This document shows, piece after piece, positions 54,841-62,520 of a stretch of 64,000 nucleotides of DNA. This stretch comes from Anderseniella sp963700895 (lineage in GTDB: Bacteria > Pseudomonadota > Alphaproteobacteria > Rhizobiales > Aestuariivirgaceae), in assembly GCA_963700895.1 (NCBI GenBank), contig CAVOZI010000001.1, forward strand, positions 1-64,000, in the 5' to 3' direction. Each line of letters opens with the position of its first letter. Positions within the stretch are counted from its first letter, which is position 1. Position numbers and translations under genes: made by a program. The notes below the pieces were generated by a model. It was given only the letters and a program-made list of their open reading frames with translations. It was not told the DNA's origin and did no database searches.

Positions 54841-57599
54841 ACCGCCATGTGCCGCCGCCATCTGCCATCCGGTGCTCCGTCAACGGCAAGGACGTCTCGC
54901 TGAAGGCTGCCCCGCATGAGCGGTTGTCAGGCGTCCTGCGCGCCGAGCTTGGGTTGACCGGCACCAAGGTCGGTTGTGACGCCGGTGACTGCGGCGCCTG
55001 CACCGTGCTCATCGACGGTGCGCCCGTCTGCGCCTGCCTGACCGCCGCCGGCCAGCTTGAAGGTGCTGCGGTCACCACGCTGGAAGGTCTGATGCAGGAC
55101 GGCCGCCTGACCCGGCTGCAGGATGCGTTCCTCGAGTTCGGCGCCGCCCAGTGCGGCATCTGCACGCCCGGCATGCTGATGAGCGCTGCAGCCTTGCTGG
55201 ACACAAACGCGGCGCCGTCGAAGCGCGAGGTGGAAGATGCACTGGCCGGCGTGCTTTGCCGCTGCACCGGCTATGCCAAGATCATCGACGCCGTCCTGTT
55301 CGCCGCCGGATCCAACGCGGTGCGCGCACCCTCCCGCGCTGGCCGGTCGGTCGGCCAGCCCATCCGCCGGGTCGACGGCGAGCCCAAGGTGGATGGCCGC
55401 GAGATGTTTGGCGCCGACGGCATTCCCGCCGATACGCTGATGGTCAAGGTGATCCGCTCTCCCCACCACCATGCCCGCTTTACGATTGGCGACACGCAGG
55501 CCTATCTCGATGCACGGCCCGGCCTCGTTGCGGTGATGACCGCCGCCGACGTCCCGGGCGTCAACCTGCATGGCGTCATTTCACCGTTTGCCGACCAGCC
55601 TGTGTTCGCCGAGGACGCCGTGCGCCATCGCGGCGAGGCGATTGCCATGGTGGTGGGCGAGCGCGATGCGATTGCCAGGCTGAAGGCCGCGGAGTTCCCG
55701 GTCAGCTGGGAGCCGCTGCCACATGCGCTCACGCCGTCCGAAGCCTTGAAGGATGGCGCGCCGCTGCTGCATCAGGCCCGGGCCGGCAACGTGATGGTGC
55801 GCGGGCTGGTGCAGAAGGGCAATGTCGATGACGGGCTGGCGGTAGCCACCCACGTTATCGAGCGCAATTATTCAACGCCGTTCATCGAACACGCCTATAT
55901 CGAGCCGGAATCAGGCTGGGCGGTGCGGCATGGCGATACCATCATTATCCACGGCTCGACGCAGGCGCCGCACATGGACCGTGAAGGCGTGGCGGCGATC
56001 ATGGGCCTCCCGGACGCGCAGGTGCGCATCGTGCCATCGGCCTGCGGCGGCGGCTTCGGGTCCAAGCTCGACATCTCGATGCAGCCCTATATCGCGCTGG
56101 CGGCATGGAAGCTGGGCCGGCCGGCCGACATCGTCTACACCCGGCAGGAGTTGATGCGCTCCACCACCAAGCGCCATCCCAGCGAGATCACCCTCATGGC
56201 CGGCTGCGATGCGAACGGCCGTATCACCGGTTTCGATTTCCATGGCGTCTTCAACACCGGCGCCTATGCCAGCTGGGGGCCGACCGTGGCCAACCGGGTG
56301 CCGGTGCATGCGTCTGGCCCGTTCCATATCGAGAATTACCGGGCGCGCTCCGTGGCGGTGCATACCCATTGCCCGCCGTCAGGCGCGTTCCGCGGCTTTG
56401 GCGTGCCGCAGTCGGCGGTGGCGCAGGAATGTCTTTTCGACGAGCTTGCCGACATGGCCGGTATCGACCGGCTGGAGTTCCGACTGATCAATGCGCTCGA
56501 TGATGGTCTGCCGACCGCAACCGGCCAGGTGTTCGCCTCGGGCGTCGGCATCAAGGCGTGCCTCGAGGCGTTGCGCGATCCCTATGCGAAGGCGCGGGAA
56601 GCCGCACAAGCCTTCAATGCGAAGGCCGGCCACCTCAGGAAGGGTGTGGGTCTCGGCACCTGCTGGTATGGCTGCGGCAACACCTCGTTGCCCAACCCGT
56701 CCACCATGAAAGTGGGCATCGATGCAGACGGTACGGTCTGGCTGCACCAGGGCGCCATGGATATCGGCCAGGGCGCCAGCACGGTGATGGTGCAGATCAT
56801 GGCTGATGCATTGGGCGTGGCGGCAGACGCCATCCGGCTGAAGTCCGGCGACACGGCGATCACCCCCGATGCCGGCAAGACGTCTGCCTCGCGCCAGACG
56901 TTCGTATCGGGCAATGCAACCCGGCTGACCGGCGAGGCGCTGCGCGAGCAGCTTCTCCGCCATGCCAACGTGGCAGCAGACGCACAGATCCGTTTCGAAG
57001 CCGGAACGATCGTTCTGACGGATGGAACAGGCGAGCGCCGCATCGTTCTGGCGGGCCTCGAAGCCGATGCAGAGGGCTATGTGTTCAAGGCGGTGGAGAC
57101 CTATGACCCGCCCACCACGCCGCTCGACGAGAACGGCCAGGGCGAGCCCTATGCCGTGTTCGGCTATGGCGCGCACCTGATGGAGCTGACAGTGGACACG
57201 CGCCTCGGCACGGTGAAGCTCGACCGTCTCACGGCGGCGCATGATGTGGGCCGCGCCATCAACCCGCTGCTGGTGGAAGGCCAGATCGAGGGCGGTGCGG
57301 CGCAAGGCATCGGCCTGGCGCTGATGGAAGACTACATCCCCGGCCGCACCGAGAACCTGCACGACTACCTGATCCCGACCTTTGGCGACATGCCCGAGGT
57401 GAAGTCGATCATCGTCGAGGTGCCCGATCCGCATGGTCCCTACGGCGCCAAGGGGCTGGGCGAGCACGTGCTGATCCCCACCGCGCCGGCCATTCTCAAT
57501 GCCATCCGTGACGCGACCGGGGCATGCGTGCGCCACCTGCCGGCCACGCCCGACAAGGTGCTGGCGGCAATCCGCGCGACGGAGCAGGCCAATGGCTGA
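54837..57599 (+). CDS. Molybdenum hydroxylase, fused 2Fe-2S and molybdopterin subunit (xanthine dehydrogenase family)
   Basis: 920 residues. Residues 1-160 are the two 2Fe-2S domains: Cys47, Cys52, Cys55 and Cys67 (GCDAGDCGACTVLIDG), then Cys106, Cys109, Cys141 and Cys143 (CGICTPGML, LCRCTGY). Residues 175-915 are the Mo-binding part, with the molybdopterin contact segment SACGGGFGSKLD and the catalytic Glu876 in GAKGLGEHVLIP. Such enzymes hydroxylate an electron-poor carbon, usually in an N-heterocycle or aldehyde, using water. Fusion of the small and large subunits, with FAD separate, differs from canonical XdhAB. The substrate is unknown; the reductase-like neighbour suggests a nicotinate-like ring compound. 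Translation is coupled on both sides. Confidence 0.9.
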   Translation: MNRHVPPPSAIRCSVNGKDVSLKAAPHERLSGVLRAELGLTGTKVGCDAGDCGACTVLIDGAPVCACLTAAGQLEGAAVTTLEGLMQDGRLTRLQDAFLEFGAAQCGICTPGMLMSAAALLDTNAAPSKREVEDALAGVLCRCTGYAKIIDAVLFAAGSNAVRAPSRAGRSVGQPIRRVDGEPKVDGREMFGADGIPADTLMVKVIRSPHHHARFTIGDTQAYLDARPGLVAVMTAADVPGVNLHGVISPFADQPVFAEDAVRHRGEAIAMVVGERDAIARLKAAEFPVSWEPLPHALTPSEALKDGAPLLHQARAGNVMVRGLVQKGNVDDGLAVATHVIERNYSTPFIEHAYIEPESGWAVRHGDTIIIHGSTQAPHMDREGVAAIMGLPDAQVRIVPSACGGGFGSKLDISMQPYIALAAWKLGRPADIVYTRQELMRSTTKRHPSEITLMAGCDANGRITGFDFHGVFNTGAYASWGPTVANRVPVHASGPFHIENYRARSVAVHTHCPPSGAFRGFGVPQSAVAQECLFDELADMAGIDRLEFRLINALDDGLPTATGQVFASGVGIKACLEALRDPYAKAREAAQAFNAKAGHLRKGVGLGTCWYGCGNTSLPNPSTMKVGIDADGTVWLHQGAMDIGQGASTVMVQIMADALGVAADAIRLKSGDTAITPDAGKTSASRQTFVSGNATRLTGEALREQLLRHANVAADAQIRFEAGTIVLTDGTGERRIVLAGLEADAEGYVFKAVETYDPPTTPLDENGQGEPYAVFGYGAHLMELTVDTRLGTVKLDRLTAAHDVGRAINPLLVEGQIEGGAAQGIGLALMEDYIPGRTENLHDYLIPTFGDMPEVKSIIVEVPDPHGPYGAKGLGEHVLIPTAPAILNAIRDATGACVRHLPATPDKVLAAIRATEQANG

Positions 57600-59124
57600 A
57601 CCGGCGAGGCAGGGCGACAAGATCCGATGCGATGCGTGTCCCGTCATGTGCTACATCGCGCCGGGCCGGTCCGGGGCCTGCGACCGCTACGCCAACGAGA
57701 ACGGCAACCTGGTGCGCGTCGATCCGCTGGTGATCATCGAGAAGACGAAGGCGGAAGGCGGCGAACTGGTGCCGTTCCTCGACCGTGGCGTGGACTGGGA
57801 CGGCGAGATCATCAACGCCGACGACAGCTTCATCACCGCCATTGGCGCGGGCACCACATACCCCGACTACAAGCCCGCGCCCTTCATCGTGTCACGCGAG
57901 GTCGATGGCGTCGACATGATCACCGTGGTGACCGAGGGCATCTTCTCGTATTGCGGCGTCAAGGTGAAGATCGACACCGACCGGCACCTGGGGCCGGAAC
58001 GAGCGCTGGTGCGGGTGGACGGTGAGCCCATCGGTCACGTCACTACGGCGGAGTACGGCTCACAGATGCTGTCGCTGGGCGGCGTGCACCACCTGACCGG
58101 TGGCGGCAAGAAGGAAGGCCGCGTCACCTGTGCCGCGCTGCTTGACCTGTGCAACGGCAAGCCGGTGGAAGTGGTGATCGACGGCGGCTCCACCGTGGTG
58201 ATCGAGGCAGGCAAGCCGCCCATCGTCAACGGCGTCAGGGAAGAGCGCATGCGGGTGGGCTGCGGCTCGGCCACGGTTGGCATGTTTGCCTCGCAATGGC
58301 ACGGGCTGGTCGATGAAGTGGTGGTGGTCGATGATCACATCACCGGCGTCATCTCCGAGCACCAGGCCGGCAAGGTGATCGGCTGGGCGCCGACCGGCAT
58401 AAGGATCAAGGGCAGGCGTTCGACGCCCGGGCGCTATTTCCAGGTGGCCGAACCCGGCACCGGCTGGGGCGGCACCAATGTCGATGATCCGCTGGTCATC
58501 CTCGGCGACTTCGACCCCAAGGTGGCAAGGCCAGGTCAGTCGCTGCTGATGGTGTCCACCACGGGTGAGCAGTTCGCCTATTACGAGCTGGACGAAGACC
58601 TGAAACCGGTTCGGCACGACATGCCCGAACGGCTGATGAAGTCGGTACGGCTGATCGAGGAGAACTGCGAACCGGCCCTGTGCACCGTGCTGTTCATGGG
58701 CGGCGCGGGTGGTTCTCTTCGCGCCGGTGTCACCGAAAACCCGGTCAGGCTGACCCGCTCGGTCAAGGACACGCTGACCCGCATCACCTGTGGCGGCGCG
58801 CCGGCCTATGTCTGGCCCGGCGGCGGCATCACCATCATGTCCGACGTGACTCTGCTGCCGGAAAACGCCTTCGGCTACGTGCCGACGCCGGCGCTGGTGG
58901 CCCCCATCGAGTTCACCATGCGCCGCGAGGACTACGAGGCGCTGGGCGGGCACATGAAGCACGTCATGCCGCTGGCCGAGGCGCGCGCCGGCAAGAAGGC
59001 CATCCAGAACGACCACGTGCTGGCCGGGCAGAAAGGCGCGGCCTCGAAACAGGGCGTGCCATGGCCCACCGATGAGCGGCATTTCAGTTGGTCCAAGCGG
59101 GCGAAGAAGGAGCCGGGCGCATGA
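57592..59124 (+). CDS. 6-hydroxynicotinate reductase-like Fe-S protein
   Basis: 510 residues. The N-terminus carries Cys13, Cys16, Cys20 and Cys30 (C-X2-C-X3-C-X9-C), a probable [4Fe-4S] site. The body (PFIVSREVDGVDMITVVTEG, VHHLTGGGKKEGRVTCAALL, GTGWGGTNVDDPLVILGDFD, YVWPGGGITIMSDVTLLPEN) matches the family of Hnr from Eubacterium barkeri, which uses reduced ferredoxin to reduce 6-hydroxynicotinate to the tetrahydro-oxo compound. A GSAT string ends at Thr228 and resembles covalent-flavin acceptor motifs. It overlaps the Mo hydroxylase by eight bases and the UPF0280 gene by four. The family match is strong; the real substrate is unproven. Confidence 0.8.
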   Translation: MAEPARQGDKIRCDACPVMCYIAPGRSGACDRYANENGNLVRVDPLVIIEKTKAEGGELVPFLDRGVDWDGEIINADDSFITAIGAGTTYPDYKPAPFIVSREVDGVDMITVVTEGIFSYCGVKVKIDTDRHLGPERALVRVDGEPIGHVTTAEYGSQMLSLGGVHHLTGGGKKEGRVTCAALLDLCNGKPVEVVIDGGSTVVIEAGKPPIVNGVREERMRVGCGSATVGMFASQWHGLVDEVVVVDDHITGVISEHQAGKVIGWAPTGIRIKGRRSTPGRYFQVAEPGTGWGGTNVDDPLVILGDFDPKVARPGQSLLMVSTTGEQFAYYELDEDLKPVRHDMPERLMKSVRLIEENCEPALCTVLFMGGAGGSLRAGVTENPVRLTRSVKDTLTRITCGGAPAYVWPGGGITIMSDVTLLPENAFGYVPTPALVAPIEFTMRREDYEALGGHMKHVMPLAEARAGKKAIQNDHVLAGQKGAASKQGVPWPTDERHFSWSKRAKKEPGA

Positions 59125-59963
59125 GCATCCAGGCTGCCATGCTGCCCGACGGCAAGCGGCTGCACCTGCAGCACGGCCCCATCGACCTGATCATCGGTGC
59201 GAACGGCGAATCTGCCGAGGCAAGGCGGGCCTTCCTTGCAGCCCGCGCCCGGTTCGATGGCCTGCTGGAGCAACTGGTCGCCGAACTGCCGCTGTTGCGC
59301 ACCGCAATGCAGCGGCAGGGCCTGCCGCTGCAGGGCCAGGTGGCCTGCCGCATGGCGCTTGCCGTACAGACATGCTGGCGTGAGCGGGTAACCCCGATGG
59401 CGGCGGTGGCGGGTGCGGTGGCGGACGAAATTCTGGAGGCCATGCTCAAGGCTGCTAATCTGCAGCGCGCTTACGTCAACAATGGTGGCGACATCGCGCT
59501 GTATCTGGCTCGTGGCGAACGCTTCGCCGTAGCCTCCGCCAACGGGGCTGTCTCGGTAACGGCGGCGGATGGCGTGGGCGGCATTGCCACGTCCGGCTGG
59601 CGCGGGCGCTCGCACTCGCTGGGTATTGCCGACAGCGTCACCGTGCTGGCCCCGACAGCGGCGGAGGCAGACGTGGCCGCCACGCTGATCGCCAATGCCG
59701 TTGATCTGCCGGGTTCGCCGAAGGTCTCCCGGCTGCCGGCCCGTGAACTTGCGCCCGACAGCGACCTGCGCGACAGGCTGGTGACCGTGGACGTGGCCCC
59801 GCTGACGGCGGCGGAGACAGCAGCGGCGCTGGACCGGGGCGTACGCAAGGCCCGCGAATTTCACAACCGGGGCTTGATCATCGCCTGCACTCTGGGTCTC
59901 AATGACCAGGTGGAGCAGCTGGTGCCTGCCCCCGCGATCGACAGGACGCCTGCCCATGCCTGA
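59121..59963 (+). CDS. UPF0280 family protein (ApbE-like fold)
   Basis: A 280-residue soluble protein. YVNNGGDIALYLA (Gly122-Gly123-Asp124) resembles the N-x-GGD motif of ApbE flavin transferases, and HNRGLIIACTLGLND closes the protein. The UPF0280 family is considered a structural relative of ApbE; its reaction is not established. The 4-base overlap with the reductase-like gene and the 8-base overlap with the first DUF1185 gene make a role in the same pathway very likely, perhaps cofactor attachment to the reductase. Confidence 0.78.
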   Translation: MSIQAAMLPDGKRLHLQHGPIDLIIGANGESAEARRAFLAARARFDGLLEQLVAELPLLRTAMQRQGLPLQGQVACRMALAVQTCWRERVTPMAAVAGAVADEILEAMLKAANLQRAYVNNGGDIALYLARGERFAVASANGAVSVTAADGVGGIATSGWRGRSHSLGIADSVTVLAPTAAEADVAATLIANAVDLPGSPKVSRLPARELAPDSDLRDRLVTVDVAPLTAAETAAALDRGVRKAREFHNRGLIIACTLGLNDQVEQLVPAPAIDRTPAHA

Positions 59964-60540
59964 AGTGAAGATCAGAAAGTCGCTCACCGGCGTCGAGGAC
60001 ATCTTCCATGAGGGTGGTCCCGTCGCTGAGCGGCCCTACCGGCGCGGCTTCATCATCAAGGTGATCGAGAACCCGTTTGCCGGACGCTATGTCGAGAACA
60101 TCCAGCCGTTCATGGATGACCTGAAGCCGCTCGGCATGGCCATGGCGAAGGAACTGATCGCCGCCATGGGCGTGCCGCGTGAAGGTATCGAGGGCTATGG
60201 CAAGGGCGCCATTGTCGGCGAGGCCGGCGAGATTGAGCACGCAGCACTTTGGCATGCGCCGGGTGGTTATTCGATGCGCGAGCACATCCCCAACTCGACT
60301 GCCATCGTGCCGTCCACCAAGAAGGTGGGCGGGCCTGGCACAAGGCTCGACGTGCCGGTCACCCATGTCCGCGCCTCCTATGTGCGATCGCACTTCGACG
60401 CCATCGAGGTCGGCATCAACGACGCGCCGCGCAAGGACGAGCTGGCGGTCATTCTGGTCATGACAACAGGTGCGCGGGTGCACAACCGCGCCGGCGGTCT
60501 TGCCGCCAGCGACATCAAGGGGGAGGACGGCTTGAGATGA
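59956..60540 (+). CDS. DUF1185 ('amino acid synthesis') family protein, copy 1
   Basis: A 194-residue protein of the PF06684 family. It has IIKVIENPFAGRYVENIQP, GYGKGAIVGEAGEIEHAA, SYVRSHFDAIEVGINDAPR and the ending IKGEDGLR. The family name reflects a guess, and no enzymatic activity is established to my knowledge. It is closely related to the next gene. The overlaps (8 bases upstream, 4 downstream) show tight coupling with the reductase-like and UPF0280 genes. Confidence 0.85.
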   Translation: MPEVKIRKSLTGVEDIFHEGGPVAERPYRRGFIIKVIENPFAGRYVENIQPFMDDLKPLGMAMAKELIAAMGVPREGIEGYGKGAIVGEAGEIEHAALWHAPGGYSMREHIPNSTAIVPSTKKVGGPGTRLDVPVTHVRASYVRSHFDAIEVGINDAPRKDELAVILVMTTGARVHNRAGGLAASDIKGEDGLR

Positions 60541-61124
60541 CATTGGCCAGGATCCGCAAGATTGCCGTGTTCGTGGACGAGATCCACACCGAGATGGGCA
60601 AGCCCATCAGTCCGCCCACGCGCCGCGCCGCTGCGGTGGCAGTGATCGAGAACCCCTGCGCCGGCAAGTACGTGGACGACCTGTCGGAGCTGATGACCAT
60701 CGGCGAGGAACTGGGTGGCCTGCTGGGCGAGCGTTGCGTGGCCGCGCTCGGCATCGAGCCGTCACAGGCCGAAAGCTATGGCAAGGCGGCGCTGGTGGGC
60801 GAGAACGGCGAGCTCGAACACGCCGCCGCCATCCTCCACCCGAAGATGGGTGCACCGCTCAGGAAGGCGGTGGAGAAGGGTGCGGCGCTGGTGCCGTCCT
60901 CGAAAAAGCGCGGTGGCATGGGCCAGGTGCTCGATATTCCGCTTGGCCACAAGGACGCAGCTTACGTACGCTCCCATTTCGATGGCATGGAGGTAAGCAT
61001 CAACGATGCACCGCGAGCCAACGAGATCATGGTGGCGGTGGCGGTAACGGACTCAGGGCGCCCGCTGCCGCGCGTCGGCGGCCTGACCAAGCACGAAGCG
61101 AAGGGCGAAGACGGCCTTCGCTGA
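60537..61124 (+). CDS. DUF1185 ('amino acid synthesis') family protein, copy 2
   Basis: A 195-residue paralogue of the preceding gene: VAVIENPCAGKYVDDLSEL, SYGKAALVGENGELEHAAA, AYVRSHFDGMEVSINDAPR and the same EDGLR ending. The two copies share these blocks but differ between them, so they likely form a heteromer or act on successive intermediates, which is inference. Its ATGA overlaps the stop of copy 1. The substrate-binding protein gene follows after 59 bases. Confidence 0.85.
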   Translation: MTLARIRKIAVFVDEIHTEMGKPISPPTRRAAAVAVIENPCAGKYVDDLSELMTIGEELGGLLGERCVAALGIEPSQAESYGKAALVGENGELEHAAAILHPKMGAPLRKAVEKGAALVPSSKKRGGMGQVLDIPLGHKDAAYVRSHFDGMEVSINDAPRANEIMVAVAVTDSGRPLPRVGGLTKHEAKGEDGLR

Positions 61125-61183
61125 ACAGACGGGGCGGTTGATCAAGCAAAGGGTTAAACCCGGTTGAAGAGAAAGGGAGACGG

Positions 61184-62392
61184 ATGAAACTGTTGAGATG
61201 CGTTGCAGCGGCGCTGGTTGCCGCCATGGCCGGTCTGGCGGCCATTGCCGCCCAGGCGGCCGAGCCGATCAAGATCGGCGAGATCAATTCATACACCCGC
61301 CTGCCGGCCTTCACCGACCCCTACAAGAAGGGCTGGCAGCTTGCCGTGGACGAGATCAACGCGGCAGGCGGCATCAAGGGCCGCCCGCTCCAGATCATCG
61401 ACCGCGACGATGCCGGCAAGCCCGGTGACGCGGTCAAGATCGCCGAGGAAATGGTGTCGAAGGAAAACGTCACCATGCTGGCGGGCACCTTCCTGTCCAA
61501 TATCGGTCTGGCGGTGGCTGACTTTGCCAAGCAGAACAAGGTGATGTTCCTCGCTGCCGAGCCGCTGGCCGACGCCATCGTCTGGGAGTCGGGCAACCGC
61601 TATACCTTCCGCCTGCGCCCCTCGACCACCATGCAGGCCGCCATGCTGGCAAAGGAAGCCGCCAAGACTGGCGCCAAGAAATGGGCAACCGTTGCCCCCA
61701 ACTATGCCTATGGCAAGGAAGCCGTGGCCGCCTTCAAGAAGGAACTGACCAAGCTGGTGCCGGACGCCGAGTTCGTCGAGGAACAGTGGCCGCCGGTATT
61801 CAAGATCGACGCTGGCCCGGTGGTGCGCGCGGTTGAGGCCGCCAAGCCCGAGGCCATCTACAATGTCACCTTCGGCGGCGATCTGGCCCAGTTCGTGCGC
61901 GAGGGCAACCTGCGCGGGCTGTTCGAAGGCCGCACCGTGGTGTCTCTGCTGTCGGGCGAGCCGGAATATCTGGAGCCGCTGAAGGACGAGGCGCCAAAGG
62001 GCTGGATCGTCACCGGCTATCCGCAAGGCGCTATCGACACGCCCGAACACAAGGCGTTCTACGACGCCTACAACGCCAAGTGGGGCGAGGCGCCGAAGCT
62101 CGGCTCCATCGTCGGCTACAACATGGTCAAGTCCATCGAGGCGCTGCTCAACAAGGCCGAGAACTACGACGCCGAGAGCCTTGTCGATGCCATGAAGGGG
62201 CTTGAGGTGCCGTCATCGCCGTCCGGCCCGTTCATCTACCGGGCGCAGGATCACCAGGCCACCATGGGCGCCTGGGTCGGCAAGACCGACGTCCAGGACG
62301 GCAAGGGCGTGATGGTTGACTGGTACTACGCTGATGGCGCCGACTTCCAGCCGAGCGATGAGGAAGTCGCCAAGATGCGCCCGGCCGAGTAA
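61184..62392 (+). CDS. ABC transporter substrate-binding protein, branched-chain amino acid (LivK) type
   Basis: 402 residues with a Sec signal peptide (about 1-25, cleavage near AAQAAEP) and the type I periplasmic-binding fold: IKIGEINSYTRLPAFTDPYK, GWQLAVDEINAAGGIKGRPL, ATVAPNYAYGKEAVAAFK and IYNVTFGGDLAQFVREGNL. This family binds amino acids but also urea, amides and aromatic acids. In this setting it probably captures the substrate of the hydroxylase and reductase cluster. The RBS AGGGAGA is close to ATG 61184. Two hairpins follow before the permease gene. Confidence 0.9.
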   Translation: MKLLRCVAAALVAAMAGLAAIAAQAAEPIKIGEINSYTRLPAFTDPYKKGWQLAVDEINAAGGIKGRPLQIIDRDDAGKPGDAVKIAEEMVSKENVTMLAGTFLSNIGLAVADFAKQNKVMFLAAEPLADAIVWESGNRYTFRLRPSTTMQAAMLAKEAAKTGAKKWATVAPNYAYGKEAVAAFKKELTKLVPDAEFVEEQWPPVFKIDAGPVVRAVEAAKPEAIYNVTFGGDLAQFVREGNLRGLFEGRTVVSLLSGEPEYLEPLKDEAPKGWIVTGYPQGAIDTPEHKAFYDAYNAKWGEAPKLGSIVGYNMVKSIEALLNKAENYDAESLVDAMKGLEVPSSPSGPFIYRAQDHQATMGAWVGKTDVQDGKGVMVDWYYADGADFQPSDEEVAKMRPAE

Positions 62393-62416
62393 GCCAGCCG
62401 GACTTGACACAAGACG

Positions 62417-62481
62417 GCGGACGAGGTGCGGGGACAACCGCACCCGTCCGCGCTGCAAGCCCGCTGCTGCACCGGGCTTGC
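62417..62481 (+). promoter_or_regulatory. Tandem hairpins between binding-protein and permease genes
   Basis: The first stem pairs 62417-62431 with 62438-62451 (14 bp, one bulged A). The second pairs GCAAGCCCG (62455-62463) with CGGGCTTGC (62473-62481), a perfect 9 bp. No T-tract follows either. Such structures after periplasmic binding-protein genes stabilize the upstream mRNA segment and lower permease expression. A TTGACA at 62404-62409 has no -10 partner. Confidence 0.55.
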
Positions 62482-62520
62482 GACTGCGGCACTGACGTGA
62501 ACGGCTTGCGAGGGGCCTCC

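Noticed and set aside
57592..59124. Naming this gene hnr and the cluster a nicotinate pathway
   Set aside because: Family similarity is clear, but the remaining nicotinate genes are not visible and DUF1185 proteins are not part of the known route, so the substrate is left open.
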